From: Buttiauxella agrestis ATCC 33320
GTDB taxonomy: Bacteria; Pseudomonadota; Gammaproteobacteria; Enterobacterales; Enterobacteriaceae
Length of the DNA: 64,000 nucleotides
Assembly: GCA_024169445.1 (NCBI GenBank)
Contig: JALKFA010000001.1
Coordinates: 1,488,001-1,552,000 of the forward strand
Direction: 5' to 3'
The position numbers and the translations under genes were made by a program. Numbering within the stretch: the first letter of the stretch is position 1; the number at the start of each line of letters is the position of its first letter. Positions 54,016 to 64,000 of this stretch are shown here, in pieces. The notes beneath the pieces are model-generated. The model did not search any database and had not been told where the DNA came from. It saw nothing but the letters and a program-made list of their open reading frames with translations.

Positions 54016-54873
54016 TTACAGGCCTCGCTCATTAATGACGCTATTCAGGGCGTTCACCGCACAGGTAAATGCGGCTTCACCATGGTCCATTTTGTCACTG
54101 GTTATCGCGCTATTTTCTAATGCTTTGAAACCGCTGAAATCGGCCAGATGGGGCTCAAGGGACAAGAATCCCTGGTAACCGCAGGCTGCCAGTTCTGCCA
54201 GCATGTCGCCGATGCGCCCGTCACCCAGGCCCGCAGGCATGACATCGCCCGTGGCGAACAGAGCGTCTTTAATATGGATATAGACGACGTGTTTGCGCAG
54301 CAGCGTAAACGCATCCGGGAAGGGAGTGACGCCGCACTGCACAAAGTTTGCCGGGTCGAAAACCGCTTTGACTTTCGGCGTATTCAGCGCTTCCAGCAGT
54401 TGCAGGCAACGTTCGGCGGTATCACCGAAAATGTCTTTTTCGTTTTCGTGCAGTAGCGTGACGTCATAGCCTTCGGCGGCGGCAACCAGTTGCTGCCAGC
54501 GGTGCAACACTTCCGGCCAGTATTGCTGCGGATCTTCATCTTTCGGCATCCAGAAGCTGAACATGCGGATGTATGGCGCTTCAAGAATTTGGGCGATTTT
54601 TAAGGTGTGACGAAACAGGTCAAGATGCGCGTCAAAATCTTCATCGAGGCCAATTTTGCCAATGGGCGAACCGACAGAGGAAATAGCAAAGCCGCGCTCA
54701 TCCAGGCGTTGTTTAATTAATTTCACTTCATCTAAGGTGTGTTCTACCAGCGGGCGGTCATTCACGCCGCGCATCTCGATATGGCGGATATTGAATTTAT
54801 CCAGCACATCCATTTGTGTTTCCAGCCACGGCGAAATCTCATCTGCAAAGGCAGATAAAGTAAATTGGTGCAT
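54016..54873 (-). CDS. Sugar-phosphate isomerase/epimerase-type TIM barrel
   Basis: 285 residues of the xylose-isomerase-like / AP endonuclease 2 superfamily. Likely metal ligands are the Glu of L-L-H-E-N-E-K-D-I-F-G, the Asp of V-F-D-P-A-N-F, the His of I-H-I-K-D and the Glu of L-S-L-E-P-H-L. Acts in the cytoplasm on the compound imported by the TRAP genes just upstream (13 bases to the large permease). Isomerase, epimerase or dehydratase cannot be told apart from sequence. Confidence 0.88.
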   Translation of the reverse strand: MHQFTLSAFADEISPWLETQMDVLDKFNIRHIEMRGVNDRPLVEHTLDEVKLIKQRLDERGFAISSVGSPIGKIGLDEDFDAHLDLFRHTLKIAQILEAPYIRMFSFWMPKDEDPQQYWPEVLHRWQQLVAAAEGYDVTLLHENEKDIFGDTAERCLQLLEALNTPKVKAVFDPANFVQCGVTPFPDAFTLLRKHVVYIHIKDALFATGDVMPAGLGDGRIGDMLAELAACGYQGFLSLEPHLADFSGFKALENSAITSDKMDHGEAAFTCAVNALNSVINERGL

Positions 54874-54885
54874 CAGATAAACCTC

Positions 54886-56199
54886 TTAGCTCATGCCAAA
54901 TAAATGGGGAAGGAATAATGAAATTTCAGGAATATAAGTCACCACCAGCAATAAAATAAATTCGATGGCGAAGATCGGTAATAACGGTTTAATGACTTTT
55001 TCCATCGGCACATTGGCGATGCTGCAACCCACAAATAAGGCGCTGCCCACCGGCGGTGTGATATTGCCGATACACAAGTTAAAGACCAGCATCACGCCGA
55101 AGTGAATCGGGTCCATGCCGATGCTTTGTGTAATCGGGAAAAAGATCGGTGTGAAAATCAGTAATGCCGGGCTGATATCCATAAAGGTGCCGACAATCAC
55201 CAGCAGCAAGTTCATGATCAGCAAGATAATAATCGGGTTTTCCGAAACAGACAGCAGCAGTTCGCTGACGGTATCCGGAATAGACAGCCAGGTCATCGCC
55301 CACGACATAAACGACGAAGCGGCAATCAGGAATAAAATCATGCCGGAAATAATCGCCGACTCGATCATAATTGCCGGTAAATCTTTCGGCTTAATGGTGC
55401 CATAACACAGCGAAAGAATAAGCCCGTAGAAAACCGAGATGACGCCGCCTTCGGTCGCGGTGAATATGCCAACAATAATTCCGCCAATCACCACCACAAT
55501 CATTAACAGGCTAGGAATGGCATCAAAAACAATACGCAGCGCCTGTTTTAACGGCACTTTATCTTCTACCGGATAGTTATGTTTTTTGGCATAGATCCAC
55601 GCATAAAACATCACACCGAGGCCCATTAAAATCCCCGGCACATAACCGGCAACAAACAACGTTGCTACCGACGTCCCGGTCATTAATGAGAAGACAATAA
55701 ACAAACCGGTTGGGGGAATAAGCAAACCGGTAGGTGCTGAAGCAATGTTAACGGCGGCGGAGAAGTACGGATCGTAGTTTTTCTCTTTTTGCAGCGGTCC
55801 CATAAAACCACCGACCGCAGAAGCGGCGGCGACGGAGGAACCGCACACACTTCCAAACAGCATATTACTGATAACGTTGGCATGCGCCAGCGAGCCAGGA
55901 ATGCGCCCGCCAAGCAGCATCGCTAAGTTAACCAGCCGTCGGGCTATCCCGCCTTTATTCATTAAGTTACCGGAAAGAATAAAGAACGGTGCCGCTAACA
56001 GGCCAAAGTTGTTGATGCCGGTAAACATTTTCTGGCTGCCGGAATAGAGAATATCCCCCACCGACATGCTGAAAATCAGCGTGAAAATCGACGACACCAT
56101 AATGGCAATCGCCACCGGTAATCCGAGCACTAAAAAGAAAATAAAGCTGCCCAGCAGCATGCTGCAGGCGATGAGAATTTCGGAATCAATCATGGGCAT
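54886..56199 (-). CDS. TRAP transporter large permease (DctM-like)
   Basis: 437 residues with about 12 membrane spans; the conserved DctM segments G-I-N-N-F-G-L-L-A-A-P-F-F-I-L-S-G, P-P-T-G-L-F-I and N-I-T-P-P-V-G are present. It carries the sodium-driven transport step for the solute delivered by the binding protein. Two ATGs, 56199 and 56193, are possible; the gene overlaps the small permease by 8-14 bases. Confidence 0.93.
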   Translation of the reverse strand: MPMIDSEILIACSMLLGSFIFFLVLGLPVAIAIMVSSIFTLIFSMSVGDILYSGSQKMFTGINNFGLLAAPFFILSGNLMNKGGIARRLVNLAMLLGGRIPGSLAHANVISNMLFGSVCGSSVAAASAVGGFMGPLQKEKNYDPYFSAAVNIASAPTGLLIPPTGLFIVFSLMTGTSVATLFVAGYVPGILMGLGVMFYAWIYAKKHNYPVEDKVPLKQALRIVFDAIPSLLMIVVVIGGIIVGIFTATEGGVISVFYGLILSLCYGTIKPKDLPAIMIESAIISGMILFLIAASSFMSWAMTWLSIPDTVSELLLSVSENPIIILLIMNLLLVIVGTFMDISPALLIFTPIFFPITQSIGMDPIHFGVMLVFNLCIGNITPPVGSALFVGCSIANVPMEKVIKPLLPIFAIEFILLLVVTYIPEISLFLPHLFGMS

Positions 56200-56671
56200 T
56201 CTTTCCCTGGCAATTGCTGATGATATTGATGATTTCCAGCAAAATAATAAGCACGCCGCTCAAAGGAATAATGGCGTGGATCCAACCCATTGGAATGCCC
56301 AGCGTACTGGAGCGTTGACCCATGCCTTCGAGCATAAATTGCCAGCCGCCGAGGATCATGACGAAGAAAATGGAAACCATAATAATCACGTGATGCAGAG
56401 TGTTTAGCTTTACACGCAGGCGGATATTGAGTTTCGATTCCAGCAGCGTCAGAGCTAAATGACGCTGGGAAGAGAAGCAGCAAACTGCCCCTAAAAAGCC
56501 CATCCAAATCATAATGTAACGCAGTAATTCTTCGGTATAAGTGCTGGGGTCGTTAAGGATATAGCGGGTAAAAACCTGCCACATCGCAATCAGGCACAAG
56601 GCAGTGAGCAGGCACGCCACCAGCAGCCCGATACCTTTATCAAGGTATGACTTAAAGGTTTGAAGGTTCAT
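56186..56671 (-). CDS. TRAP transporter small permease (DctQ-like)
   Basis: 161 residues with four membrane spans and the family signature around W-Q-V-F-T-R-Y-I-L-N and E-E-L-L-R-Y-I-M-I-W-M-G-F-L-G-A. It pairs with the large permease, whose start codon lies inside this gene. A strong hairpin separates it from the binding-protein gene. Confidence 0.93.
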   Translation of the reverse strand: MNLQTFKSYLDKGIGLLVACLLTALCLIAMWQVFTRYILNDPSTYTEELLRYIMIWMGFLGAVCCFSSQRHLALTLLESKLNIRLRVKLNTLHHVIIMVSIFFVMILGGWQFMLEGMGQRSSTLGIPMGWIHAIIPLSGVLIILLEIINIISNCQGKNAHD

Positions 56672-56693
56672 GAAGTACTCCGGAAAAGCTCGC

Positions 56694-56723
56694 CCTGTAA
56701 AGCCAGCCGTCTGGCTTTACAGG
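56694..56723. other. Perfect 13-bp hairpin between TRAP binding-protein and permease genes
   Basis: CCTGTAAAGCCAG (56694-56706) and CTGGCTTTACAGG (56711-56723) with a 4-base loop. No U-run follows on the minus strand. In transporter operons such stems protect the upstream binding-protein mRNA from 3' exonucleases and so raise its level over the permeases; proposed by analogy. Confidence 0.7.
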
Positions 56724-56733
56724 CTAATTGCTT

Positions 56734-57708
56734 TTATTGCATTGAATTACGGATTTCGGTTACTTGCTGCATTTTGTCGGCGGGAAGCTCGGAGTACATC
56801 GGTTCCACTAAATCCTGGAAGGCTTTTTTCTCTGGGTAGTAGAATTTCACGCCCATCGCTTCGGCATCTTTCTTCGCTTTCGCCTGTACTTTTGCCTGCT
56901 CTTCGGTCTGCATTACGGCGGAGTTCAGTGCGGCTTGTTTCAGTTTTACCTGTTGATCTGGCGTCAGTTTTGCCCACGTTTTGCTGCTGATAACCACAAT
57001 GTCCGGCACCAGCGTATGTTCATCAAAAGAGTAGGCTTTCATCATTTCGCCATGGCGGGCATCCGTTAGCGTCGAAACGGCATTTTCTGCGCCATCGACC
57101 ACACCCTGCTGCATGGCACCGAAGACTTCGCTGTACGGCAGCGGTGTGGCGGTTGCTCCCAGGCGTTTCATCATATTCAGTACGGTTGGGTCGGCCATGA
57201 CGCGAATTTTGACGCCTTTCAAATCTGCGGGTTTTTCGATGCCTTTATCGCGGGTATAGAACGAACGGAACGAGCTGGTATAGAACGTCAGCCCTTTAAT
57301 ACCGCTGGATTCTGGGTAGGCGTAGAAAGTATCAGCCAACGGGCTGAGGCTGAACTTCAGATAAGCTTCGTTGCTGGGGAACAGATACGGCATGGAAAGA
57401 ATCGAAAACTTGTCATTGAACGATTGCAGGTTAGACACAGAAACACGCGCCATATCGACGGTCCCTTTCTGCACATCCTGTAAAACCTGAGTTTCATCGC
57501 CCAGCGCACCGTTGGCAAAAATACGTAATTTCACTTCGCCATTAGTGGTTTTTTTTAATTCGTCGTTCATAGATTTGAGCGCTAAAACGGTCGAATCGAT
57601 AGCGAGATGGTTATCTGCGACTTTTAACGTAATAGCGTGTGCAGAATAACTCGTCAAAAGAGCGAGGGCACAGCTAATAACGGAACCTTTAAAGAGAGTC
57701 TTTTTCAT
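56734..57708 (-). CDS. TRAP transporter substrate-binding protein (DctP-like)
   Basis: 324 residues; signal peptide cleaved about after S-A-H-A (residue 25). TRAP signatures: K-I-R-V-M with the carboxylate-binding R169 and Q-G-V-V-D-G-A-E-N (201-209). An Arg at this site indicates that the ligand carries a carboxylate, as in sugar acids. First gene of the operon read away from the LacI-type regulator. Confidence 0.93.
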   Translation of the reverse strand: MKKTLFKGSVISCALALLTSYSAHAITLKVADNHLAIDSTVLALKSMNDELKKTTNGEVKLRIFANGALGDETQVLQDVQKGTVDMARVSVSNLQSFNDKFSILSMPYLFPSNEAYLKFSLSPLADTFYAYPESSGIKGLTFYTSSFRSFYTRDKGIEKPADLKGVKIRVMADPTVLNMMKRLGATATPLPYSEVFGAMQQGVVDGAENAVSTLTDARHGEMMKAYSFDEHTLVPDIVVISSKTWAKLTPDQQVKLKQAALNSAVMQTEEQAKVQAKAKKDAEAMGVKFYYPEKKAFQDLVEPMYSELPADKMQQVTEIRNSMQ

Positions 57709-57779
57709 TGTGCATTTCTCACCTGGATGTTAATTGGCGCTACAGTAAGAAACTGCCCGAATCTCAGCAAACGGATTTT

Positions 57780-57794
57780 GTGATAATATTCGCA
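57780..57794. promoter_or_regulatory. Candidate operator 1 of the LacI-type regulator
   Basis: GTGATAATATTCGCA contains the partial palindrome TG-AT-AATATT-CG-CA. It matches the site at 57854 in 14 of 15 positions and lies 74 bases from it, about seven helical turns, in the divergent gap between the binding-protein gene and the regulator. Confidence 0.45.
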
Positions 57795-57853
57795 GCTTAA
57801 GTAATTATCTGTCTTTTTTTTAATATTTATCTTTTAAAAACAAAGGAATATCC

Positions 57854-57868
57854 GTGATAATATTTGCA
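57854..57868. promoter_or_regulatory. Candidate operator 2 of the LacI-type regulator
   Basis: GTGATAATATTTGCA, the near-identical partner of the site at 57780. It lies 28 bases before the regulator's start codon, which suggests autoregulation together with looping over the divergent promoters. Confidence 0.45.
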
Positions 57869-57895
57869 TGGATGCATTGTGTCAGGGATCACAAA

Positions 57896-58948
57896 ATGGC
57901 AGGTAAATTAAAGATGCAACAAATAGCCGTAATGACAGGATATTCTGTCAGTACGGTTTCAAGAGTTTTAGCCGGGAAATCGAACACCAGCCCACAGGCG
58001 CGTAGCGCTATACTGCGTAGTGCTCAGGAGTTTGGTGTATTAGATGAACTTATCAGTGGGCGTTTATTAATTAACGGTGTGATTATATTTGCCCCGGACC
58101 GTGCTTTTAATAGCCGTGATGACACATTTTATAATGAAGTCATCAAAGGCATCGTCGAAGCTATTGCTCCGCATGATATTTATATCCGTTATTGTGGGCT
58201 GGAAGAGCAGCAGGCAGATTTGAAGTTGTTTCTTAAAAAAGCCAGCGACAGCAATATTAACGCGATGATCATTATTGGCGTGGACGACCCAACCATTCAT
58301 AAACTCGCCGCCACACTAAACAAACCCTGCATTCTTATTAATACCACCGACCGGGAAATGCTTCTGGATAACGTCTCGCCAGACCATCGGGCCATCGGTT
58401 TTAGTGCCGCTCGTCATCTTTATCAACAGGGGCATCGGCGCCTGCTGTGTCTGACCAGCCTGCGGCGCGACACTATGGTGAGCCGCCTGGAGGGGGTCAA
58501 AGAAGCGGCGCGTTACTTCCATGCTCCATTCGATGAAGCTCTCAATTTGGTGGTGACGGAAGGATTTGGCGCGGTGGAATCAGAAGCGGCGCTGGAACGC
58601 TGGTTTTCACAACATTCCCAGGAACAATGGCCGACGGCCATTCTTTGCGCTGGGGTATTTATGGCAAAAGGGGCGCAACAAGTCTTGCAGCGCCGTAACC
58701 TTACTGTCGCGCAGGACGTTTCGCTGATGGTCACCGACTTTAGCTGGACACTCTCCGAGCCCTTTAGCCCCGCATTAACGGCAATTCAGGTGCCTTGTCG
58801 TGAATTGGGCATTGAAGCGGTGCATTTATTACAAAACCGTATTACTCGCCCCCACACCCCGGTATTCAACCTGATGCTGCAGGGGCGTTTGCTGGTGCGT
58901 GATTCGGTGATCCGCACTACCCGCTCAATCCCGCGGGAGCACGCTTAA
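57896..58948 (+). CDS. LacI-family transcriptional regulator
   Basis: 350 residues: N-terminal HTH (about 5-27, [19 protein letters not shown]) with hinge helix, then a periplasmic-binding-protein-like sensor domain ([24 protein letters not shown]). It is divergent from the TRAP operon and probably represses it until the substrate or an intermediate binds. I chose ATG 57896 with AGGGATC upstream; a GTG at 57854 would overlap operator 2. It overlaps convergent msrA by 4 bases. Confidence 0.92.
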   Translation: MAGKLKMQQIAVMTGYSVSTVSRVLAGKSNTSPQARSAILRSAQEFGVLDELISGRLLINGVIIFAPDRAFNSRDDTFYNEVIKGIVEAIAPHDIYIRYCGLEEQQADLKLFLKKASDSNINAMIIIGVDDPTIHKLAATLNKPCILINTTDREMLLDNVSPDHRAIGFSAARHLYQQGHRRLLCLTSLRRDTMVSRLEGVKEAARYFHAPFDEALNLVVTEGFGAVESEAALERWFSQHSQEQWPTAILCAGVFMAKGAQQVLQRRNLTVAQDVSLMVTDFSWTLSEPFSPALTAIQVPCRELGIEAVHLLQNRITRPHTPVFNLMLQGRLLVRDSVIRTTRSIPREHA

Positions 58949-59583
58949 GCTTGCGGCGGTAAACAGACACCAATGCCACCAATGCCGCAATAGCCATACG
59001 GGTTTTTATGCAGATATTGCTGGTGGTCGTCCTCGGCATAGTAGAACGGACCGGCGTTGGCAATTTCAGTTGTGACGCGGCGCTCATCACCAGCCAATGC
59101 CATAGCGTCCTGGAAACGCTCAAAACTGGCGCGGGCGGCAGCATCTTGCTCAGGTGTGAGGGGGTAAATCGCCGAGCGATATTGGGTGCCGACATCACCG
59201 CCCTGGCGCATGCCCTGAGCCGGATCGTGATTTTCCCAGAACAGTTGCAGCAATTGCTCATAGCTGATGACTTGTGGGTCGTACACCACGCGCACCGCTT
59301 CGGTGTGGCCCGTCATCCCGCTACATACTTCACGGTAAGTTGGATTGGGCGTAAAGCCGCCAGCGTAACCTGCGGCGGTGCTATAAACCCCCGGCAGTTG
59401 CCAGAACAAACGTTCAACGCCCCAGAAACAACCCATCGCAAAATAAGCTATTTCCATCCCATCTGGTACATTTGTCATGGAATGCTCGTTAACTGCATGT
59501 AAAGCGGCGATCGGCATCGGGGTGTTGCGGCCTGGCAACGCTTCAGACTGGGTCACGGGATGGTTTTTCTCAAATAATTTCAT
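58945..59583 (-). CDS. msrA: Peptide methionine (S)-sulfoxide reductase
   Basis: Reduces oxidised methionine in proteins. 212 residues as in E. coli: catalytic C52 in M-G-C-F-W-G-V-E, resolving C199 and C207 in the C-terminal Gly-rich tail ([11 protein letters not shown]). Here the E. coli-like gene order resumes after the island. Divergent from tamA across 225 bases. Confidence 0.97.
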   Translation of the reverse strand: MKLFEKNHPVTQSEALPGRNTPMPIAALHAVNEHSMTNVPDGMEIAYFAMGCFWGVERLFWQLPGVYSTAAGYAGGFTPNPTYREVCSGMTGHTEAVRVVYDPQVISYEQLLQLFWENHDPAQGMRQGGDVGTQYRSAIYPLTPEQDAAARASFERFQDAMALAGDERRVTTEIANAGPFYYAEDDHQQYLHKNPYGYCGIGGIGVCLPPQA

Positions 59584-59808
59584 CAGTCATGCTCTCCCGA
59601 TATCGGTAAAATTTAGTAACAACCGTCAAGCGGTTGTAACGCGGCGAGTTATTTCAGACAATAACCCAGCATTATGAGACTACAGTACATATAAGAATTA
59701 TTTGGGTTATTGTGCAGTTTTCAACCCTAATTGTTGTAATTTTGTTAAGCCTAAGGCGGCGATAACGTTTCCTTCCAGGGGTGGGAACAAGGATATTCAG
59801 GAGAAAAC

Positions 59809-61542
59809 GTGCCACAAATCCGTATATTTTGCTCGGCCTGTTTGTGCCTGGTAAGCACGTGGGCGGGAGCTGCCAACGTACGTTTACAGGTTGATGGGTT
59901 AAGCGGCGAGCTACAAAAAAACGTTCGTGCGCAACTTTCTACCATCCAAAGTGATGAAGTGACGCCGGACCGGCGTTTTCGCGCGCGTGTGGATGACGCC
60001 ATCCGTAATGGTTTGAAAGCGCTCGGATATTACGAACCAACCATTGAATTTGACCTGCGGCCACCACCGGCTAAAGGGCGACAGGTATTGATTGCCAAAG
60101 TCGATCCCGGCCCGCCAGTGTTGATTGGCGGCACTGACGTGATTCTGCGCGGCGGTGCGCGTACCGATAAAGATTACATTGCATTATTGGCCGACCGCCC
60201 GAAAATTGGCACCGTTCTCAATCACCACGATTACGACAGCTTCAAAAAAGATCTTTCCAATATTGCGGTACGGAAAGGCTACTTCGACAGTGAATTCCTC
60301 AAAAGCCAACTCGGGGTTTCCCTTGAGCGCCGCCGGGCGTACTGGGACATCGATTACAACAGCGGTGAGCGCTACCGTTTTGGTGACGTGACTTTCCAGG
60401 GCTCACAAATTCGCGAAGATTACCTGCAAAATCTGGTGCCTTTTAAAGAGGGCGATTACTACACCTCAAGTGATTTGGCAGAGCTAAACCGCCGCTTATC
60501 GGCGACAGGCTGGTTTAATTCGGTGGTGGTGGCGCCGGAATTCGACAAAGCTCGCAAAACCAAAGTATTGCCATTGCAGGGCGTCGTTTCCCCAAGAACT
60601 GAAAACACCATTGAAACCGGTGTGGGTTATTCCACTGACGTTGGGCCGCGCGTCAAAGCGTCGTGGAAAAAACCGTGGATGAACTCTTACGGCCACAGCC
60701 TGACCAGCAGCATCAGCCTTTCTGCGCCTGAGCAAATCATTGATTTCAGCTACAAAATGCCATTGCTCAAAAACCCGCTGGAACAATATTATCTGGTGCA
60801 GGGTGGCTTTAAAGCGACAGATTTAAACGATACCAAGTCCGATTCCAGCACCCTTGCGGTTTCACGATTCTGGGATTTATCCAGCGGGTGGCAGCACGCC
60901 ATCAACCTGCGCTGGAGCCTCGACCACTTTACTCAGGCAGACGTGACTAACACCACGATGCTGCTTTATCCGGGTTTAAGCCTCAGCCGTACTCGCTCGC
61001 GTGGTGGCCTGATGCCCACCTGGGGTGATTCACAGCGTTATTCGCTAGACGTTTCCGACACCATGTGGGGTTCGGATGTCGACTTCGCGGTGATTCAGGC
61101 ACAACAAGTCTGGATTCGAACCTTGCAGGAAAAACACCGCTTTGTGGTGCGTGGCAACGTCGGTTGGATTGAAACCAATGACTTCGACAAAGTCCCACCT
61201 GACTTGCGCTTCTTTGCCGGTGGTGACCGCAGTATTCGCGGTTATTCCTACAAATCCATCTCCCCTGAGAACGACAAAGGTGAACTGACGGGTGCCTCAA
61301 AATTAGTCACCGGTTCACTGGAATATCAATACAACGTGACCGGGAAATGGTGGGGTGCGGTGTTTGTCGACTCCGGCGAAGCGGTCGATGACATTAAAAA
61401 GAGCAACTTTAAAACTGGCGCAGGGTTCGGTGTGCGCTGGCAGTCACCGGTTGGGCCAATCAAGCTCGATTTAGCCGTTCCGGTGGGCGATAAAGATGAA
61501 CACGGTTTACAGTTTTACATCGGTTTGGGGCCTGAACTATGA
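59809..61542 (+). CDS. tamA: Outer-membrane translocation and assembly protein TamA
   Basis: Omp85-family barrel that with TamB assembles some autotransporters and contributes to envelope lipid homeostasis. 577 residues as in E. coli: signal peptide to about residue 21 (T-W-A-G-A-A), three POTRA domains (to ~265), then the 16-strand barrel with the Omp85 motif G-G-D-R-S-I-R-G-Y and the closing strand ending in E-L. Its stop overlaps the tamB start (ATGA). Confidence 0.97.
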   Translation: MPQIRIFCSACLCLVSTWAGAANVRLQVDGLSGELQKNVRAQLSTIQSDEVTPDRRFRARVDDAIRNGLKALGYYEPTIEFDLRPPPAKGRQVLIAKVDPGPPVLIGGTDVILRGGARTDKDYIALLADRPKIGTVLNHHDYDSFKKDLSNIAVRKGYFDSEFLKSQLGVSLERRRAYWDIDYNSGERYRFGDVTFQGSQIREDYLQNLVPFKEGDYYTSSDLAELNRRLSATGWFNSVVVAPEFDKARKTKVLPLQGVVSPRTENTIETGVGYSTDVGPRVKASWKKPWMNSYGHSLTSSISLSAPEQIIDFSYKMPLLKNPLEQYYLVQGGFKATDLNDTKSDSSTLAVSRFWDLSSGWQHAINLRWSLDHFTQADVTNTTMLLYPGLSLSRTRSRGGLMPTWGDSQRYSLDVSDTMWGSDVDFAVIQAQQVWIRTLQEKHRFVVRGNVGWIETNDFDKVPPDLRFFAGGDRSIRGYSYKSISPENDKGELTGASKLVTGSLEYQYNVTGKWWGAVFVDSGEAVDDIKKSNFKTGAGFGVRWQSPVGPIKLDLAVPVGDKDEHGLQFYIGLGPEL

Positions 61543-64000
61543 GTCGTTGGAAGAAGATAAGCCTCGCGGTGTTATTTTTTGTGGTGCTGCTGATTGGTGC
61601 GGTGGGCTTCCTGGTGGGCACTACCACTGGGCTACACGTCTTATTTAACGCCGCCAACCGTTGGGTACCTGGGCTGGATATTGCCAGCGTCACAGGCGGC
61701 TGGCGCAATCTGACTATCAAAGGCCTGCGCTACCAACAGCCGGGCGTCAACGTCACGGCGGGTGAAATTAACCTGGCGGTTAAACTTGGCTGCCTGCGCG
61801 ACAGCAGTTTGTGCGTGAATAATCTCTCACTCAAAGATATCGACGTGGTGGTCGATAGCAAAAAAATGCCGCCGTCAGCACCTGTTCAGGAAGAGGACAC
61901 TGGCCCACTCAATCTCACCACGCCGTATCCCATCACCCTGAGTCGTTTTGCGCTTAATAACGTCAATCTCAAAATTGATAACACCACCGTTTCGGTGATG
62001 GAGTTTACCTCCGGCCTGAACTGGCAGGAACGTAATGTCACGCTGACGCCGACCAACCTTGAAGGCTTGCTGATTGCGCTGCCGAAAGTCGCCAAAGTGG
62101 CGCAAGAAGAGGTAGTTGAGCCGAAGATCCAGAACCCGCAGCCGGAAGAATTACCGCTGGGTGAAACGCTCAGGCAGCTGTTTGAAAAGCCTGTTTTACC
62201 TGAAATGACCGATGTGCATTTGCCGCTGAATCTGAATATTCAGGAGTTTCGTGGCTCGCAAATGCGCCTGACTGGCGACACCGATTTGTTGGTCAGTAGC
62301 CTGTTGTTGAAAGTCAGCAGTATCGACGGTTCTTTGAAGCTCGATGCGCTGGATGTCGACTCTTCGCAAGGCCAGGTCAACGCCACCGGTAGCGCGGAAT
62401 TGCGCGATAAATGGCCGGTAGATTTAACCCTGAACACCACGCTGAACATCGATCCGATAAAAGGCGAAAAGGTGAAAATGAAGATCGGCGGCGAGCTGCG
62501 GGATGTGCTGAAAGTTGGCGTCAATCTTTCAGGCCCGGTCGATATGGAACTTACCGCGCATACCCAGCTTGCCGAGGCCGGTTTGCCACTCAATCTGGAA
62601 GTGGTCAGCAAGCAGCTTTACTGGCCGTTTACCGGTAAAAAAGAGTACCAGGCAGACAATCTCAAACTGAAATTCAGCGGCAAAATGACCGATTACGCGC
62701 TGTCATTCCGTAGCGATGTGAAAGGCGAACAAATCCCGCCCGCCACTATCACGCTGGACAGCAAAGGCAACGAACAACAGCTTAAGCTAGACAAGTTGCG
62801 CATTGCGGCGCTGCAAGGCAATACCGATCTGAAAGCGGTGCTCGACTGGAGCAAAGCGATTAGCTGGCGCGGTGAGCTAAAACTCGATGGCATCAATACC
62901 GCGAAGCAATTCCCTGACTGGCCTGCAAAGCTTGAGGGCCTGGTGAAAACCAGCGGCAGTTTGTATGGCGGCAGCTGGCAGGTGGATGTGTCAGAACTGA
63001 AGCTCGCAGGTAACGTCAAAAATAACAAAGTGAATGTGGCCGGGAAGCTTAAAGGCAACAGCTACATGCAGTGGAAAATCCCGGGCTTGCATGTTGAGCT
63101 TGGGCGAAACAGTGCTGATGTTAAAGGGGAATTAGGGCCGAAAGAGCTGGCGCTGGATGCCAATATTGATGCGCCGAATCTCGACAATGCTTTGCCAGGC
63201 CTGGGCGGCACCGCGAAAGGGACGATTAAAGTCCGCGGCGATGTCAAAGCCCCGCAATTGCTGGCGGATGTCACGGCGAATAATCTGCGCTGGCAGGAGC
63301 TGTCCATTGCGCGGGTTCTATTGAAAGGTGACGTCAAATCCACCGATCAAATCGCCGGTAACCTGGATCTGCGTGTCGAGCGTGTTTCCCAGCCAGGCGT
63401 CGACATCAACCTCGCCACGCTGGTAGCAAAAGGTTCTGAAAAACAGCATCAGTTGCAATTGCGGATTCAGGGCGAGCCGGTTTCCGGACAACTCGACTTA
63501 AGCGGCAGTTTCTCTCGTGCAGAAGAACGCTGGCGCGGCAACCTGACCAACACGCGCTTTGAAACGCCGGTTGGCCCGTGGTCGCTTAACCGCGCTCTGG
63601 CACTCGATTACCGCAATAAAGAACAGAAGATCAATATTGGTGCGCATTGCTGGACTAACCCGAATGCCGAGCTTTGCGTGCCGCAACCGATTGATGCGGG
63701 CGCGAAAGGGCGAGCTGTCGTCAACCTGAATCGCTTTGATCTGGCGATGCTCAAACCGTTTATGCCGGAAGATACCCAGGCCGTGGGCACCTTTAGTGGC
63801 CGCGCGGATGTGAGCTGGGACAGTGAATCTAAGGGGTTGCCGCAAGGCAACGTCACGCTGCAAGGCAACGGCGTGAAAGTCACACAAGTGGTCAACGACA
63901 GCCCACTGCTGGTGGCGTTTGATACGCTGAATCTGAATGCGGAACTGAAAAATAACCAGGCGCAGCTTGGCTGGATGATCCGCGTCGCGCAAAACGGCCA
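61539..64000 (+). CDS. tamB: Translocation and assembly protein TamB, N-terminal two thirds (runs off window)
   Basis: An open frame of about 820 codons from ATG 61539 to the window end with no stop. One N-terminal membrane span (about 6-28, [14 protein letters not shown]) anchors it in the inner membrane; the rest is repetitive beta-rich AsmA/TamB sequence that spans the periplasm as a groove for lipids. E. coli TamB has 1259 residues, so about a third, including the DUF490 C-terminus that binds TamA, lies beyond base 64000. Confidence 0.95.
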   Translation, partial: MSRWKKISLAVLFFVVLLIGAVGFLVGTTTGLHVLFNAANRWVPGLDIASVTGGWRNLTIKGLRYQQPGVNVTAGEINLAVKLGCLRDSSLCVNNLSLKDIDVVVDSKKMPPSAPVQEEDTGPLNLTTPYPITLSRFALNNVNLKIDNTTVSVMEFTSGLNWQERNVTLTPTNLEGLLIALPKVAKVAQEEVVEPKIQNPQPEELPLGETLRQLFEKPVLPEMTDVHLPLNLNIQEFRGSQMRLTGDTDLLVSSLLLKVSSIDGSLKLDALDVDSSQGQVNATGSAELRDKWPVDLTLNTTLNIDPIKGEKVKMKIGGELRDVLKVGVNLSGPVDMELTAHTQLAEAGLPLNLEVVSKQLYWPFTGKKEYQADNLKLKFSGKMTDYALSFRSDVKGEQIPPATITLDSKGNEQQLKLDKLRIAALQGNTDLKAVLDWSKAISWRGELKLDGINTAKQFPDWPAKLEGLVKTSGSLYGGSWQVDVSELKLAGNVKNNKVNVAGKLKGNSYMQWKIPGLHVELGRNSADVKGELGPKELALDANIDAPNLDNALPGLGGTAKGTIKVRGDVKAPQLLADVTANNLRWQELSIARVLLKGDVKSTDQIAGNLDLRVERVSQPGVDINLATLVAKGSEKQHQLQLRIQGEPVSGQLDLSGSFSRAEERWRGNLTNTRFETPVGPWSLNRALALDYRNKEQKINIGAHCWTNPNAELCVPQPIDAGAKGRAVVNLNRFDLAMLKPFMPEDTQAVGTFSGRADVSWDSESKGLPQGNVTLQGNGVKVTQVVNDSPLLVAFDTLNLNAELKNNQAQLGWMIRVAQNG

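Noticed and set aside
46387-58948. Prophage or integrative element between ytfL and msrA
   Set aside because: No integrase, transposase, tRNA attachment site or phage gene is visible; the accessory genes are metabolic and membrane functions, so an ordinary genomic island or lineage-specific gain or loss is the simpler view.

Overview
This is a stretch of chromosome from a member of the Enterobacteriaceae. Nearly every gene from 1 to 46.4 kb and from 58.9 kb to the end has a recognisable Escherichia coli counterpart in the same order (the mscM-psd to tamAB part of the map), usually with near-identical length. It is not E. coli or Salmonella: the block yjfI-yjfC that E. coli carries between rlmB and aidB is absent, yjfZ and ytfA are absent, and about 12 kb of extra genes sit between ytfL and msrA. 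I do not assign a genus.

Layout. 0-3.2 kb: start of mscM, psd and rsgA on the minus strand, orn on the plus strand. 3.3-3.7 kb: three identical tRNA-Gly(GCC) genes behind a strong promoter. 3.9-15.6 kb: queG, then the long plus-strand series nnr-tsaE-amiB-mutL-miaA-hfq-hflX-hflK-hflC and yjeT. 15.7-22.7 kb: purA, nsrR, rnr, rlmB, aidB. 22.7-31.7 kb: three small secreted DUF1471-type proteins (yjfN, bsmA, yjfY) around the complete L-ascorbate (ula) regulon with its repressor. 32-36.8 kb: the rpsF-priB-rpsR-rplI ribosomal operon, ytfB, fklB, cycA. 36.8-46.4 kb: ytfE with an almost perfect NsrR operator, ytfF, an extra AraC-type regulator, qorB/ytfH, cpdB, cysQ, ytfJ, ytfK, ytfL. 46.5-58.9 kb: accessory island. 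58.9-64 kb: msrA, tamA and the first two thirds of tamB.

The accessory island holds two systems read on the minus strand. The first is a catabolic locus: a LacI-type regulator facing a TRAP transporter (periplasmic binding protein, small and large permease) followed by a TIM-barrel sugar isomerase/epimerase and a Gfo/Idh/MocA dehydrogenase. The second is a four-gene operon whose reading frames all overlap by 4-8 bases: a polytopic membrane protein fused to an SPFH (stomatin/prohibitin/HflK) domain, an HflC-like protein with a His/Cys-rich N-terminus, an HflK-like protein, and a P1B-type metal ATPase without N-terminal metal-binding domain. The tight coupling suggests that an SPFH membrane scaffold and a metal pump work as one unit. 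This is the most unusual content of the window, and its function cannot be read from the sequence.

Repeats: two full-length 127-bp ERIC elements, two copies of a ~60-bp inverted repeat, and a triple tandem ~106-bp REP-like array at the edge of the island. Several genes use TTG or GTG starts (mscM, psd, rsgA, hflX, nsrR, the HflC-like gene).
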